Assembly: GCA_018780805.1 (NCBI GenBank)
Contig: JADMJD010000222.1
Location: 1-33,706, forward strand
Direction: 5' to 3'
Length of the DNA stretch: 33,706 bases
DNA from: Rubrivivax sp.
GTDB lineage: Bacteria; Pseudomonadota; Gammaproteobacteria; Burkholderiales; Burkholderiaceae_C
Below, piece by piece: positions 1 to 9,913 of this stretch. Under the pieces are notes generated by a model. It had not been told where the DNA came from. It did not search any database and worked only from the letters and a program-made list of their open reading frames with translations. Position numbers and translations under genes: made by a program. The number at the start of each line of letters is the position of its first letter. The stretch's first letter is position 1.

Positions 1-291
1 CGTGGCCTGCAGGATGTTCAGGCGGTCGATCTCCTCGACGCTGGCCTCGGCGATGGCGATGGCCAGCGCCTTGGCGCAGATCTCGTCGAACAGGCGCTCG
101 CGGCGTTGCGGGCTGAGCACCTTGGAGTCGGCCAGGCCGCGGATGGGCGCCCGCTCGTCCAGGATCACCGCCGCGGCCACCACCGGCCCGGCCAGCGGGC
201 CACGGCCGGCTTCGTCCACGCCGGCCACCAGGCCGGGGCCGGTCCAGTCCAGGCCCAGTTGTTCAGGCGCGGAGGACTTGCGCGATGGCAT
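1..291 (-). CDS. rnhB: Ribonuclease HII, 3' end cut by window edge
   Basis: RNase HII nicks RNA-DNA hybrids 5' of ribonucleotides and starts ribonucleotide excision repair in the cytoplasm. The first 97 codons are present from an ATG at 291, and the rest lies beyond position 1. Residues 25-31 read VDEAGRG, the family's metal-binding Asp-Glu pair (D26, E27), followed by [13 protein letters not shown] and the ADSK segment that normally follows. The later catalytic Asp is outside the window. The start lies 29 bp inside the end of lpxB, so the genes overlap as in other proteobacterial lpxB-rnhB pairs. No clear Shine-Dalgarno precedes the ATG, but no better start exists before the conserved VDEAGRG block. 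Identity is secure; the start is fairly secure. Confidence 0.9.
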   Translation of the reverse strand, partial: MPSRKSSAPEQLGLDWTGPGLVAGVDEAGRGPLAGPVVAAAVILDERAPIRGLADSKVLSPQRRERLFDEICAKALAIAIAEASVEEIDRLNILQAT

Positions 292-1393
292 CGGTGGCGG
301 CGCGGGCGGTGTCGCGCTTGAGCAGGTGGTGCAGGTCGGTGAAACGCTGGTGCAGGCGTTGTGCACCCGACGCATCGTCCAGGCCGGCCAGCACATCACG
401 CGCCAGCTGTGCAGGGGTGCAAGCCTCCTGGATGCGCTCAGGCACGACGAAGTCGCGGCACAGGATGTTGGGCAGGCCGACCCAGGGCTGGTAGGCCATG
501 CGTTTCATCAGCTGCCAGGACAGCGGGTGCATGCGGTAGGCGATGACCATGGGCCGCTTGAACAACGCCGCTTCCAGCGTGGCCGTGCCGCTGGCGATCA
601 GCGTCAGGTCGCAGGCGGCGAGTGCGGCGTGGGATTGGCCGTCGAGCAACCGAACCGGCACACCGGGTGCGTGTTGGGTCAGCAGCGGTTCGACCAGCGG
701 CCGCAGCCCCGGCGCCAGCGGCAGCACGAACTTCAGCGCCGGGCGTTCGCGGTACAGGCGCGCAGCTGTCTGCAGGAAGGTGGGCGCCAGGTAGCGGATC
801 TCGGAGCGCCGGCTGCCGGGCAGCAGCGCCACGACGGCATCGTGTTCGCCCAGGCCCAGCGCTGCCCGCGCCGCGGCACGTGGTGGGTCCAGCGGGATCG
901 CGTCGGCCAGCGGATGGCCCACATAGCTGGCCGGCACCCCATGCTGGCGCAGCAACTCAGGCTCGAACGGGAACAGGCACAACACATGGTCGCAGCTGCC
1001 GGCCATCTTCTTCGCGCGGCCACCACGCCAGGCCCAGATCGACGGGCAGATGAAGTGGATGCTGGGCACGCCGGCCGCTTTCAGCCGCGCTTCCAGGCCG
1101 AGGTTGAAGTCGGGTGCGTCCACGCCGATGAAGGCCATCGGCCGGTCGGCCAGCAGGCGCTGTGCCAGGCGTTCGCGGATGCCGGAGATCTCGCGGTAGT
1201 GGCGCAGCACCTCGACATAACCGCGCACGGCCAGCTTGTCGCTGGGCCACCAGGCGTCGAAGCCGAGGGCGGCCATCTTCTGGCCGCCGATGCCGGCCGT
1301 CCGCAGGCCGGGCCAGCGTTGCTGCAGGCCCCCGATCAGCAGGCTGGCGAGCAGGTCGCCGGACGCCTCGCCGGCCACCATCGCCAGCTTCAT
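263..1393 (-). CDS. lpxB: Lipid-A-disaccharide synthase
   Basis: LpxB is the GT19 glycosyltransferase that joins UDP-2,3-diacylglucosamine to lipid X at the inner face of the inner membrane, giving the lipid A disaccharide. The 376-residue length is normal. The N-terminus [13 protein letters not shown] is the family signature. The CPSIWAWR segment near residue 115, the FPFE stretch and the C-terminal [11 protein letters not shown] nucleotide-sugar motif are all visible. It starts 2 bp after the lpxA stop and runs 29 bp into rnhB, so it must be translated from the same mRNA as lpxD-fabZ-lpxA. No damage is seen. Confidence 0.97.
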   Translation of the reverse strand: MKLAMVAGEASGDLLASLLIGGLQQRWPGLRTAGIGGQKMAALGFDAWWPSDKLAVRGYVEVLRHYREISGIRERLAQRLLADRPMAFIGVDAPDFNLGLEARLKAAGVPSIHFICPSIWAWRGGRAKKMAGSCDHVLCLFPFEPELLRQHGVPASYVGHPLADAIPLDPPRAAARAALGLGEHDAVVALLPGSRRSEIRYLAPTFLQTAARLYRERPALKFVLPLAPGLRPLVEPLLTQHAPGVPVRLLDGQSHAALAACDLTLIASGTATLEAALFKRPMVIAYRMHPLSWQLMKRMAYQPWVGLPNILCRDFVVPERIQEACTPAQLARDVLAGLDDASGAQRLHQRFTDLHHLLKRDTARAATDAIAQVLRA

Positions 1394-1395
1394 GG

Positions 1396-2184
1396 TCAGC
1401 GCGCGATGCCGCGTGTCGAGGCGGCGAGGAAGTCCAGCAGCAGGGTGATGTCGGCGTCGCCACCGTCGACCGTGCCCTGCAGCGCGGTGATCGCGGCCTT
1501 CGCCGCATCCAGCGTCAACCCATCGCGGTACAGCAGCCGGTGCATCTGCTTGACCAGCGCGATGCGCTCGCGCGAAAACCCACGCCGGCGCAAGCCCTCG
1601 ACGTTGAAACCGTGCACGCCCAGCGGGTTGCCCGAGACCATCATGTAAGGCGGCACGTCCTGCGAGACATGGCTCTGGAAACCCGTCATCGCATGCGCGC
1701 CGATCTTGCAGAACTGGTGCACCCCCGTGAGACCGCCGACGATCACCCAGTCGCCCACGTGCACATGGCCGGCCAGCGTGGCGTTGTTGGCCAGGATCGT
1801 GTGGTCGCCCAGTTGCACGTCGTGCGCGATGTGCACGTAGGCCATGACCCAGTTGTCGTGGCCGACCCGCGTGACACCACCGTCCTGCGCCGTGCCGCGG
1901 CTGAAGGTGCAGAACTGGAAGACCGTGTTGCGGTCGCCGATGTGCAACTCGGTGGGCTCACCGGCGTACTTCTTGTCCTGCGGCGTGCAGCCGAGCGCGG
2001 CGTGGGCATGCACGACGTTGTCGCGGCCCAGCGTCATCGGGCCTTCCAGCGTGCAATGGGCGCCGATGTGGGTGCCCTCGCCGATGTGCACCCCGGCGCC
2101 GATCACCGCGTACGGCCCCACCTGCACCGACGCCGCCAGCTCGGCGGCCGGGTGCACGATGGCGGTGGCGTGGACCTGCGCCAT
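1396..2184 (-). CDS. lpxA: UDP-N-acetylglucosamine O-acyltransferase
   Basis: LpxA transfers a 3-hydroxyacyl chain from ACP to UDP-GlcNAc, the first step of lipid A synthesis. The chosen start ([12 protein letters not shown]) gives 262 residues, the family length. An upstream in-frame ATG at 2214 would add ten residues lying inside fabZ and is not supported by homology. The N-terminal two thirds is a run of hexapeptide repeats (left-handed beta helix, for example [16 protein letters not shown]). The [11 protein letters not shown] segment carries the conserved catalytic-region histidine. The gene begins 5 bp after the fabZ stop and ends 2 bp before lpxB. Confidence 0.96.
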   Translation of the reverse strand: MAQVHATAIVHPAAELAASVQVGPYAVIGAGVHIGEGTHIGAHCTLEGPMTLGRDNVVHAHAALGCTPQDKKYAGEPTELHIGDRNTVFQFCTFSRGTAQDGGVTRVGHDNWVMAYVHIAHDVQLGDHTILANNATLAGHVHVGDWVIVGGLTGVHQFCKIGAHAMTGFQSHVSQDVPPYMMVSGNPLGVHGFNVEGLRRRGFSRERIALVKQMHRLLYRDGLTLDAAKAAITALQGTVDGGDADITLLLDFLAASTRGIAR

Positions 2185-2189
2185 CGTGT

Positions 2190-2645
2190 TCAGGCCACCT
2201 TGCGCATGGTGCACATCAGCTCGGCCTCGACCGCGGTTTCGCCGTCCACGCTGGCGCGTGCCTTGTACTTGTAGATGCCGGCGCGGGCGCGGTCGATGCT
2301 GGCTTCCAGGATGAGCTGGTCACCCGGCTCGACGACACGCTTGAAACGTGCGCCGTCGATGCCGACGAAGTAGACCACCGTGTCTTCGCCCGGCTCCTGG
2401 CCCATCGACTCAAACGACAGCAGCGCCGCGGTCTGCGCCAGCGCTTCGAGCATCAGCACACCCGGCATCACCGGCCGGGCCGGGAAATGGCCCATGAAAA
2501 ACGGCTCGTTGATGGTGACGTTTTTCAGCGCCTTGATGCGCTTGTCCTTCTCGAACTCCAGCACGCGGTCCACCAGCAAGATGGGGTAGCGGTGCGGCAG
2601 CTTCTTCAGGATCTTGTGGATGTCCATCACCGGCGGGGTCGTCAT
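2190..2645 (-). CDS. fabZ: 3-hydroxyacyl-ACP dehydratase FabZ
   Basis: FabZ dehydrates 3-hydroxyacyl-ACP in fatty acid elongation and so competes with LpxA and LpxD for the hydroxyacyl-ACP pool that both use. The protein has 151 residues. H53 in [13 protein letters not shown] and E67 in LMLEALAQ are the expected hot-dog-fold catalytic pair, and the N-terminal [13 protein letters not shown] block is typical. Its ATG overlaps the lpxD stop by 4 nt (ATGA), indicating translational coupling. Its stop is 5 bp before lpxA. Confidence 0.97.
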   Translation of the reverse strand: MTTPPVMDIHKILKKLPHRYPILLVDRVLEFEKDKRIKALKNVTINEPFFMGHFPARPVMPGVLMLEALAQTAALLSFESMGQEPGEDTVVYFVGIDGARFKRVVEPGDQLILEASIDRARAGIYKYKARASVDGETAVEAELMCTMRKVA

Positions 2646-3667
2646 GTCTTCTTCTCCAGCGCGCGCAGGCGCTCGCGCAGGCTGTGCAGTTGCCGCAGGG
2701 TGGCAGCGTTCTTTTCCCAGGATGCATTGTCATCGAAGGGAAACAGGCCGCTGTACTGGCCGGGTTTCAGGATCGAGCGCGTGATGACGGTGGCCGCGGT
2801 CACGTGCACATGGTCCACCAGCTCCAGGTGGCCCAGGATGATGGCGCCGCCGCCCGCCGTGCAGTAGCGGCCGATCTTCGCGCTGCCCGCCACGCCCACA
2901 CAGCCGGCAAAGGCGCTGTGCGCGCCGACGCGCACGTTGTGGCCGATCTGCACCAGGTTGTCGAGCTTGACGCCGTCTTCGATGACCGTGTCTTCGAGCG
3001 CCCCGCGGTCGATGCAGGTGTTGGCGCCGATCTCGACATCGTCCCCGATCACCACCGCGCCCAGCTGCTCGATCTTGACCCAGGTGCCGGCCGAGGGTGC
3101 AAAGCCAAAACCATCGGCACCGATCACCGCACCGCCATGCACCAGGCCGCGGGCGCCGATGCGGCAGCCGTCCAGCAAGGTGGCGCGGGGCATCAGGCGG
3201 GTGCCCATGCCGAGCACCGTGTCAGCCCCCACATGGGCCTGCGCGCCGACCATGGCGCCCTCGCCCACGCGAGCACCGGCACCAACATACGCCAGCGGGC
3301 CGATCGCGGCCGAGGCGTGTACCACGGCACCGGGCTCGATCACCGCTGATGCGTGCACACCGGGAACCGCCGCGGGCCGCGAACGCTGGGCCCACCACTG
3401 CGTCAAGCGTGCAAAGGCCAGGTAGGGGTCAGCGCAGAGCACCGCCGCTGGGCGACTGAGCACGGCCTCGCGCAGATCGGCCTGCACCAGCACGCAGCCC
3501 GCGGCGCTGGCGTCGAGCTGCGCGCGGTAACGTGGGTTGGACAGGAAGCTGACCGTGGCCACATCGGCCGTGGCCAGCGGGCCCAGGCGGTGCAACACGA
3601 GAGCGGCGTTGCCCGAGGGCTCGCCGCCGACCAGGGCCGCAAGCTCGGCGACGCTGATCTGCAGCAT
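2642..3667 (-). CDS. lpxD: UDP-3-O-(3-hydroxyacyl)glucosamine N-acyltransferase
   Basis: LpxD adds the N-linked hydroxyacyl chain, the third step of the Raetz pathway. The 341-residue protein has an N-terminal uridine-binding domain (about residues 1-100, with the SFLSNPRY motif) and a long hexapeptide beta helix. The [19 protein letters not shown] segment contains the catalytic-region histidine, followed by the [16 protein letters not shown] coil. The C-terminus is a short helical tail. It starts 13 bp after the skp stop, and its own stop overlaps the fabZ ATG. Length and motifs are normal. Confidence 0.97.
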   Translation of the reverse strand: MLQISVAELAALVGGEPSGNAALVLHRLGPLATADVATVSFLSNPRYRAQLDASAAGCVLVQADLREAVLSRPAAVLCADPYLAFARLTQWWAQRSRPAAVPGVHASAVIEPGAVVHASAAIGPLAYVGAGARVGEGAMVGAQAHVGADTVLGMGTRLMPRATLLDGCRIGARGLVHGGAVIGADGFGFAPSAGTWVKIEQLGAVVIGDDVEIGANTCIDRGALEDTVIEDGVKLDNLVQIGHNVRVGAHSAFAGCVGVAGSAKIGRYCTAGGGAIILGHLELVDHVHVTAATVITRSILKPGQYSGLFPFDDNASWEKNAATLRQLHSLRERLRALEKKT

Positions 3668-3680
3668 CGCGGGGGCCGGC

Positions 3681-4202
3681 TTACTTGCCGCCGGCGGCGT
3701 TGTTCAGCGTGCGGATGACCTTGTCGGTGATGTCCACACGCGGGCCGGCAAACACAACGCCCTCTTGCAGGATCAGGTCGTACTTCTCGGTCTCGAAGAT
3801 CTGCTTGATCACGCGGTTGGCGCGTTCGACCACGTTGGCCAGCTCTTCGTTCTTGCGCTGGTTCAGGTCTTCCTGGAAGGCACGGCGCTTGCGCTGGATG
3901 TCACGGTCCTGCTCGACCAGCTCGCGCTGGCGGCGGGTGCGTTCGCCTTCCGACAGGGCCGGACCTTCCTTGTCCAGCTTGTCGGCCGCCGCCTTCAGGC
4001 GATTGCCATCTTCGGCCAGCTCGCGCTCGCGCCGGCCGAACTCGGTTTCCAGCTTGCCCTGGGCGGCCTTGGCAGGGGCCGACTCGCGCAATACACGCTC
4101 GCCGTTGATGTACCCGATCTTCAAGTCCTGGGCGCTCGCGGCCAAGCTGGCCCCGGCGATCAAGGCCGCAACGGCAAACGACTTCAGTGTCGGCAGGTTC
4201 AT
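3681..4202 (-). CDS. skp: Periplasmic OmpH/Skp chaperone
   Basis: Skp is a trimeric periplasmic holdase that carries unfolded outer-membrane proteins to the BAM complex. The 173-residue precursor has a signal peptide with a predicted cut after ASLAASA (about residue 24). The mature start [14 protein letters not shown] matches the family. A long charged helical region follows (roughly residues 50-130, rich in E, K, R and Q), forming the tentacles. The C-terminal [23 protein letters not shown] block is the conserved body strand. The ATG overlaps the bamA stop by one base (TGATG), so client chaperone and insertase are coupled. Confidence 0.93.
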   Translation of the reverse strand: MNLPTLKSFAVAALIAGASLAASAQDLKIGYINGERVLRESAPAKAAQGKLETEFGRRERELAEDGNRLKAAADKLDKEGPALSEGERTRRQRELVEQDRDIQRKRRAFQEDLNQRKNEELANVVERANRVIKQIFETEKYDLILQEGVVFAGPRVDITDKVIRTLNNAAGGK

Positions 4203-6502
4203 CAGAAAGCGGTCCCGATCTGGAATTGAAACTTTTGGATTTTATCGTTGGGCTGCGACCTGACCGGGGTGCCCCAGCTCATGCGCAGCGGGCCCACGGG
4301 CGACAACCAGGACAGCCCGACGCCCATGGATGCACGCAGGGAACTGGCCTCGATCGGCTCACCTTCGCGCCACACGTTGCCTGCATCGGTGAAGGCAAAC
4401 AGGCGCAGGCTCTTGTCGTTGCCAGACCCAGGAACGGGCACGTAGAGCTCGGCGTTGACATTGAGCTTGCGCGAGCCGCCGATGAAGGCACCCGTGGGGT
4501 CGATGACGCCCAGCGAACTCTGCTCGAACACCCGCACCGACCCGAGGCCGCCGCCGTAGAAGTTCTTGAACAGCGGATACGGCCGGCTGCCCAGGCCCTT
4601 GCCCCAGCCCACTTCGGCGTTCAGGCCCACGGAGAACATGGACGTGATGGGCATGTACTGCTGGATCTGGTAGTTCGAGCGCAGATAGCGCACGTCACCA
4701 ATCAGGCTGGCCTCGAGGTTGACACGCTGGTAGCGGCCACTGGTGGGCGACAGCGCGCTGTCGCGGCCATCACGCGACCAGCCCAGCGTGATCGGCCAGG
4801 CGGTGCTGGACGGCCCGAACTCCTGGCGGTACAGGAAGTAGCTGTTCGGGATGCCAGCCGTGGCACCGATCTGCGTGCGCTCCCAGCCCACGCCGAGAAA
4901 CACCGTGTCGTAGTCGGAGAACGGCACGCCGAAGCGGATCGATGCCCCCGGGGTGGAGATCTGGTACTCGTCACCCAGGCTGTTGAAGGGGCGGCTGGTG
5001 CGGTAGTACAGGTCGATCGCGCGCGACACCCCGTCCACCGTGAAGTACGGCTCCGAGGTGCTGAACACGAAGCTGCGCGAGGTGCGGCTGGTGTTCAGCT
5101 CGATGCCGAGGTAGTTGCCGGAGCCGAAGACGTTGTCCTGCTTGACCGAGCCCGTCAGCGACAGCCCGTCGCTGGAGAAGCCGGCACCGACCAGCAGGTT
5201 GCCGGTGGGTTTTTCCTTGACGGTGAAAACCAGGTCGACCTGGTCGGGCGAGCCTTGCACTTCGCGCGTCTCGACGTTGACCTCGCTGAAGTAACCCAGG
5301 CGGTCGACGCGGTCGCGCGACAGCTTGATGCGGGCACCGTCGTACCAGGCGGACTCAAGCTGTCGCAGTTCGCGCCGGATGACCTCGTCGCGGGTGCGTG
5401 TGTTGCCGGAAACATCGATGCGCCGCACATAGACCCGGCGCTGCGGCGATGCCGCCAGCACAACCACCACCTGGCCGTTGCTGCGGTCGATCTCGGGGCG
5501 CGCGTCCACACGGGCAAAGGCGTAGCCGTACAGGCCGTACAGGTCGCTGAACTGCTTCTGGGTGTTGGTGACGTCCTCGCCGCGGTAGGCCTCACCCGGG
5601 CGCACGGTGACCAGCTGCCGGAACGCGTCGTCGCGGCCGAGGAAATCACCCTCCAGGCGCACACCGGTGACGGTGTAGCGCTGGCCTTCGCGGATGGAGA
5701 TCGCGATCGAGATGTCCTGTTTGTCCGGCGAAATCGTCACCTGCGTGGACTCGACCGCGAACTCCAGGTAGCCCCGGTTCACGTACCAGGCGCGCAGGGT
5801 CTCCAGGTCGCCGTTGAGCTTGGCGCGCGAGTAGCGGTCGGTCTTGGTGTACCAGGTCAGCCAGCCGGGGGTGGTGAGCTCGAACTGGCCCAACAGCGAC
5901 GACTCGCTGAACACCGTGGCGCCGATGATGCTGATCTGGCGGATGCGGGCCGCATCACCTTCGCTCATCGTGAAGGTGACGTTGACGCGGTTGCGCTCGA
6001 TCGGCGTGATCGTGGTGACGACCTCGGCGCCGTAAAGGCTGCGCGTGAGGTACTGGCGCTTGATCTCCTGCTCGGCCCGGTCGACCAGGGCCTTGTCGAA
6101 GGGCAGGCCCTCGCCGATGCCGGCGTCCTTCAGGGACTTGAGCAGCTGGTCGCTCTCGAACTCCTTCAGGCCAGCGAAATCGACACGCGCGATCACCGGG
6201 CGTTCGGCCACGATGAGCACCGCGGTCTGGTCCTCGATCTCGATGCGCACGTCCGAGAAGAGGCCGGTGGCAAACAGCGCGCGCAGCGCCGTGGCGGCTT
6301 TTTCGTCGGTGTAGGTCTCGCCGATGCGGAAGGGCAAGGCTGCAAAGACGGTGCCGGGGTCGGTGCGCTGCAGGCCCTCGATCCGGATGTCCTTAAGCAC
6401 AAAGGGTTCGACAGCGCGGGCCATTGGTGCGACGCACGCAGCCGCCACCGCCACCAGCGCTGCAATGGGGCGCAGCGGCCCAAGCGGGGAATAGAAAGGC
6501 AT
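4202..6502 (-). CDS. bamA: Outer membrane assembly factor BamA
   Basis: BamA is the Omp85 insertase that folds beta-barrel proteins into the outer membrane. The 766-residue precursor has a signal peptide (cut near APMARA-VEPF, about residue 30), five POTRA domains (about 30-430; the first starts FVLKDIRIEGLQR) and a C-terminal barrel ending in the aromatic FQFQIGTAF. The barrel contains the GGGLGSVR segment of loop 6, but the usually invariant VRGF motif reads V656-R657-V658-F659, with Val replacing Gly. The DNA codons are clear (GTG CGG GTG TTC, 4537-4526). It begins 10 bp after rseP and overlaps skp by 1 nt. Identity is certain; the loop-6 change is worth comparison. Confidence 0.97.
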   Translation of the reverse strand: MPFYSPLGPLRPIAALVAVAAACVAPMARAVEPFVLKDIRIEGLQRTDPGTVFAALPFRIGETYTDEKAATALRALFATGLFSDVRIEIEDQTAVLIVAERPVIARVDFAGLKEFESDQLLKSLKDAGIGEGLPFDKALVDRAEQEIKRQYLTRSLYGAEVVTTITPIERNRVNVTFTMSEGDAARIRQISIIGATVFSESSLLGQFELTTPGWLTWYTKTDRYSRAKLNGDLETLRAWYVNRGYLEFAVESTQVTISPDKQDISIAISIREGQRYTVTGVRLEGDFLGRDDAFRQLVTVRPGEAYRGEDVTNTQKQFSDLYGLYGYAFARVDARPEIDRSNGQVVVVLAASPQRRVYVRRIDVSGNTRTRDEVIRRELRQLESAWYDGARIKLSRDRVDRLGYFSEVNVETREVQGSPDQVDLVFTVKEKPTGNLLVGAGFSSDGLSLTGSVKQDNVFGSGNYLGIELNTSRTSRSFVFSTSEPYFTVDGVSRAIDLYYRTSRPFNSLGDEYQISTPGASIRFGVPFSDYDTVFLGVGWERTQIGATAGIPNSYFLYRQEFGPSSTAWPITLGWSRDGRDSALSPTSGRYQRVNLEASLIGDVRYLRSNYQIQQYMPITSMFSVGLNAEVGWGKGLGSRPYPLFKNFYGGGLGSVRVFEQSSLGVIDPTGAFIGGSRKLNVNAELYVPVPGSGNDKSLRLFAFTDAGNVWREGEPIEASSLRASMGVGLSWLSPVGPLRMSWGTPVRSQPNDKIQKFQFQIGTAF

Positions 6503-6512
6503 GAAGGAAGGA

Positions 6513-7877
6513 TCAGTGCAGACCGAGAAGCCGGGCCACGTCGTTGAACAGGGCGACCGACATCATCATGAGCAACACGGCGACGCCGCCGCGTTGCAGG
6601 CGCGCCAGCCACAACTCCGACACCGGCCGGCCCGTGACGCCCTCGAAAAGATAATACATCAGGTGTCCACCATCGAGCATCGGCAGCGGGAGCAGGTTCA
6701 GCACCCCCAGGCTCACACTCACCAGGGCCAGGAAACCCAGGTAGTAGGCCAGGCCCTGCTGCACCGACTGGCCGGCGACATCGGCAATCGTGATCGGCCC
6801 GCTGAGGTTCTTGACCGAGGCCTCGCCGATCAACATGCGGCCGATCATGCGCAGCGTCAGTGCGGAGACTTCCCAGGTGCGCTCGACACCGCGCACCACA
6901 CCGTCCACCGGGCCGCGGCGCACCGTGACGATCTCCGGCGGCCCCCCCACAAACGCATCGATGCGGCCGAGCTGCAGGCCACCTTCTTCCACGACACGCG
7001 GTGTCAGTTCGACGATGCGTTCTGTGCTGCCGCGCTCGGTCACCAGGCGCAGCACCTGGCCACGCCCGTCCACCACGCCGGCGCGGATGCGGTCGCGCAG
7101 CTGCTGGGCGTCCACCACCGCGGCACCGTTGATCGACAGCACACGGTCACCCTTCATCAAACCCGCGGCGGCGGCAGGACCGTCGGGCCGCACCTCACCC
7201 AACAGCGGCTCGCTGAAGGTGGTGGCCAGGCCGATGCGTTTCATCGTCGCGGCGTCCACCTCGCGTGTGCCCAGGTTCTGCAGCGGCAGGGTGACACGGC
7301 GACTGGCATGGCCCTGGCGGTCGCTGGCCATCAGCTGCAGCGGGGCACCGTCCAGCGCCGCCTGCGTGACCTGCCAGCGCAGATCGGTCATCGACTCGAC
7401 GTCGCGCCATTGTTCACCGTCCAGCGAGGTGGCGCGCACCCAGTCGCCGCTGCGCAGGCCGGCCTCGGCGGCCAGGCTGCCGGCCGCCGGCGTGCCGAGC
7501 ACGGCCTTGGGCTCGTCGACCCCGATCCAGTGCGACGCCGCCACCAGCACAACCGCCAGCAGCAGGTTGGCCGCCGGCCCGGCGGCCACGATGGCGGTGC
7601 GCTGAAGCAGCGACTTGTTGTTGAAAGCGCGCCCACGGTCAGCCTCAGGCACCACGCCTTCACGCTCGTCCAGCATGCGCACATAGCCGCCCAGCGGCAA
7701 GGCGCACAGCACAAACTCCGTGTCACCCCGCTGGCGGCGCAACAGCACACGGCCGAAGCCCACCGAAAAGCGCAGCACCTTCACGCCACAAGCCACGGCC
7801 ACCCGGTAGTGGCCGTACTCGTGCACCACGATCAGCACGCCGAGCGTGAGCAAGAAGGCCAGGACGGTGGTGATCAC
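6513..7877 (-). CDS. rseP: Site-2 intramembrane zinc protease RseP
   Basis: RseP cuts anti-sigma factor RseA within the inner membrane after DegS, releasing sigma-E, and also clears signal peptides. The GTG at 7877 gives 454 residues. The N-terminal helix carries the zinc motif HEYGH (19-23), and the third conserved helix has [12 protein letters not shown] (LDG, D about 402). Two periplasmic PDZ domains lie between them (about 110-310, with EAGLRSGD and [10 protein letters not shown] ligand-loop-like stretches). The reading frame continues far upstream into dxr without stops, but that part has no homology. The GTG overlaps the dxr TGA (GTGA). Placement before bamA/skp ties envelope-stress signalling to OMP assembly. 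Confidence 0.95.
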   Translation of the reverse strand: MITTVLAFLLTLGVLIVVHEYGHYRVAVACGVKVLRFSVGFGRVLLRRQRGDTEFVLCALPLGGYVRMLDEREGVVPEADRGRAFNNKSLLQRTAIVAAGPAANLLLAVVLVAASHWIGVDEPKAVLGTPAAGSLAAEAGLRSGDWVRATSLDGEQWRDVESMTDLRWQVTQAALDGAPLQLMASDRQGHASRRVTLPLQNLGTREVDAATMKRIGLATTFSEPLLGEVRPDGPAAAAGLMKGDRVLSINGAAVVDAQQLRDRIRAGVVDGRGQVLRLVTERGSTERIVELTPRVVEEGGLQLGRIDAFVGGPPEIVTVRRGPVDGVVRGVERTWEVSALTLRMIGRMLIGEASVKNLSGPITIADVAGQSVQQGLAYYLGFLALVSVSLGVLNLLPLPMLDGGHLMYYLFEGVTGRPVSELWLARLQRGGVAVLLMMMSVALFNDVARLLGLH

Positions 7878-9061
7878 AGCGCGAGTTCCCCGATCAGTTG
7901 CCGGGCCTGGCGCCGTGCGCGCTGGTCCAGCGCCAGCAGGTCGTCCAGACCGCCGATGCGGCCGATGTCGCCCGCCAGGGCGTCCACCGTGCCGGCATTG
8001 ACGGTGTGAATCGCGGTGAAGCGGATGGTTCCCTCCAGGAAGGCGGCCACCGCCTCCTCGTTGGCGGCGTTCAGCAGTGCGCTGCTGCCTTCCGGGCCGT
8101 TCAACGCATCGTAGGCCAGGAACAGGCCGGGGAAACGCACCCGGTCGCAGGCCTCGAAGGTGAGCGCCTTCATGGCCAGGAAGTCCAGCGCCGCGGCGCC
8201 AGCCTCGATGCGCTCCGGGAACGACAGGCCGTAGGCGATGGGCACCTTCATGTCCGGTGTGCCCAGTTGCGCCAGCACCGAATTGTCGCGGCAGACCACC
8301 ATCGAGTGGATGATGCTCTGCGGGTGGATGACCACGCGGATGCGCTCGGGCGGCAGCGCAAACAGCCAGTGTGCCTCGATGACCTCGAGCGCCTTGTTCA
8401 TCATCGTGGCCGAATCGACCGAGATCTTGCGGCCCATCACCCAATTCGGGTGGGCCACCGCCTGGTCCGGCGTCACGTCGTGCAGGCTGGCCGGATCGCG
8501 CGTGCGAAACGGGCCACCCGATGCGGTGAGCACGATGTGGTCGATGCGCTGCGCCCAGGCGCTGCGGTCTTCCGGCAGGCACTGGAAGATCGCAGAGTGT
8601 TCGCTGTCGATCGGCAGCAGCGTCGCGCCACCTTCAAGCACCGCATCCATGAAATACGCCCCGCCGACCACCAGCGCCTCCTTGTTGGCCAGCAGCAGGC
8701 GTTTGCCGGCACGCGCGGCGGCCAGGCAAGGCGCCAGGCCGGCGGCGCCGACGATGGCGGCCATCACGCTGTCCACCTCGGGGTGCGCAGCCAGGTCGGC
8801 CAGCGCCTGTGTCCCGACGGCGACCTCGGTGCGCAGCCCCAGGCGGGCCAGGCCTTCGCGCAAGGGCCGCGCCTGCGCATCGCCCGGCACCACGGCGATG
8901 CGCGGGCGGAACTGCGCACATTGCGCCAGCAGTTCGTCCACGCGGCGGTGCGCGGTGAGCGCGAAGACCTCGTAGCGGTCGGGGTGGCGCGCCACGACGT
9001 CAAGCGTGCTCACACCAACGGAGCCGGTGGAGCCCAGAATGGCCAGACGTTGAATGCTCAT
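7874..9061 (-). CDS. dxr: 1-deoxy-D-xylulose-5-phosphate reductoisomerase
   Basis: Dxr (IspC) converts DXP to MEP with NADPH, the committed step of the non-mevalonate isoprenoid pathway. From the ATG at 9061 the protein is 395 residues, the usual size. The N-terminal [14 protein letters not shown] is the NADPH loop, [12 protein letters not shown] the central motif, and [13 protein letters not shown] the metal-binding Asp/Glu site. An upstream in-frame extension to 9190 lies inside cdsA and lacks homology. The gene supplies isoprenyl precursors to UppS, encoded two genes upstream in the same transcript, and ispG at the right edge belongs to the same pathway. Confidence 0.97.
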   Translation of the reverse strand: MSIQRLAILGSTGSVGVSTLDVVARHPDRYEVFALTAHRRVDELLAQCAQFRPRIAVVPGDAQARPLREGLARLGLRTEVAVGTQALADLAAHPEVDSVMAAIVGAAGLAPCLAAARAGKRLLLANKEALVVGGAYFMDAVLEGGATLLPIDSEHSAIFQCLPEDRSAWAQRIDHIVLTASGGPFRTRDPASLHDVTPDQAVAHPNWVMGRKISVDSATMMNKALEVIEAHWLFALPPERIRVVIHPQSIIHSMVVCRDNSVLAQLGTPDMKVPIAYGLSFPERIEAGAAALDFLAMKALTFEACDRVRFPGLFLAYDALNGPEGSSALLNAANEEAVAAFLEGTIRFTAIHTVNAGTVDALAGDIGRIGGLDDLLALDQRARRQARQLIGELAL

Positions 9062-9074
9062 GTGGCGTGATTGT

Positions 9075-9908
9075 TCACCGCAGCGCCAGCGCCGCCACGA
9101 GCGGAAACACGGGCAACAAGGCGTCGATGCGGTCCAACACCCCGCCGTGGCCAGGCAACAGGCCGCTGCTGTCCTTGGCACCAGCGGCACGTTTGACCAG
9201 GGATTCGAACAGGTCGCCCACCACGCTGGCGCCGGCCAGCAGCGTCAGGCAGGCCACCGTGGCCACGAGCCCGTGGTCCGCCAGCAGCCGGGTCGCCAGG
9301 CCGGGCACCGCCGCGGCGAAGTGGCGATCGGCCCACTGCCAGGCCCCTCCCAGCAGCAGCACGGCCAACCAGCCCGACACCGCGCCCTCCCAGGTCTTGC
9401 CCGGGCTGATGCTCGGCGCCAGCTTGTGGCGGCCCAGCAGGCGGCCACCGGCGTAGGCGGCGATGTCCGCCACCCAGACCAGGCAGAACACCGACAGCAA
9501 GAAGTTGATGCCGGTGGCGTGGGCACGGGTCAGCGCCAGCCAGGCCAGGGCCAGCACCAGCGGGCCCAGCGCCAGGCGCAGGGCCTGCGGCAGCCGGCTC
9601 CAGCCGGCCGGGCCCAGCCACAGCGCCAGCAGGCCACCTGCCACCCACAGGCCGGCGCCGGCGTCACAGGCGCGGCAGGTTTCGCCCGAAGCCAGGCCAA
9701 GACCACCGGCCGCGGCCAACGCCACGGTCAGCCCAGCCAACAGCCACGGCACCGAACCGGTGGCACCGTTCAGGCGTCCCCACTCCCAGCCTCCCGCGGC
9801 CACGAAGGCCAGCGTCAACAAGGCAAACGGCCAGGTGATCGGCGCAAACATCGCCGGCAGCAGCAAAGCCAGCAGCACGACCGCCGTGATCACCCGCTGG
9901 CGCAGCAT
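9075..9908 (-). CDS. cdsA: Phosphatidate cytidylyltransferase
   Basis: CdsA makes CDP-diacylglycerol from phosphatidate and CTP at the inner membrane, the branch point to all phospholipids. The chosen start [11 protein letters not shown] gives 277 residues. The protein is mostly hydrophobic, with several membrane helices. The C-terminal family signature is fully present: SLVKR, a four-residue spacer, then [26 protein letters not shown] is the other conserved block. Its ATG follows the uppS stop by 5 bp; the longer frame to 10013 only overlaps uppS. Confidence 0.96.
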   Translation of the reverse strand: MLRQRVITAVVLLALLLPAMFAPITWPFALLTLAFVAAGGWEWGRLNGATGSVPWLLAGLTVALAAAGGLGLASGETCRACDAGAGLWVAGGLLALWLGPAGWSRLPQALRLALGPLVLALAWLALTRAHATGINFLLSVFCLVWVADIAAYAGGRLLGRHKLAPSISPGKTWEGAVSGWLAVLLLGGAWQWADRHFAAAVPGLATRLLADHGLVATVACLTLLAGASVVGDLFESLVKRAAGAKDSSGLLPGHGGVLDRIDALLPVFPLVAALALR

Positions 9909-9913
9909 CGGGA

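Noticed and set aside
4187..6547. A 786-codon open frame on the plus strand
   Set aside because: It is the antisense shadow of bamA. High GC and biased third positions keep it open. Its composition (His/Arg/Ala-rich, no motifs) is not protein-like.
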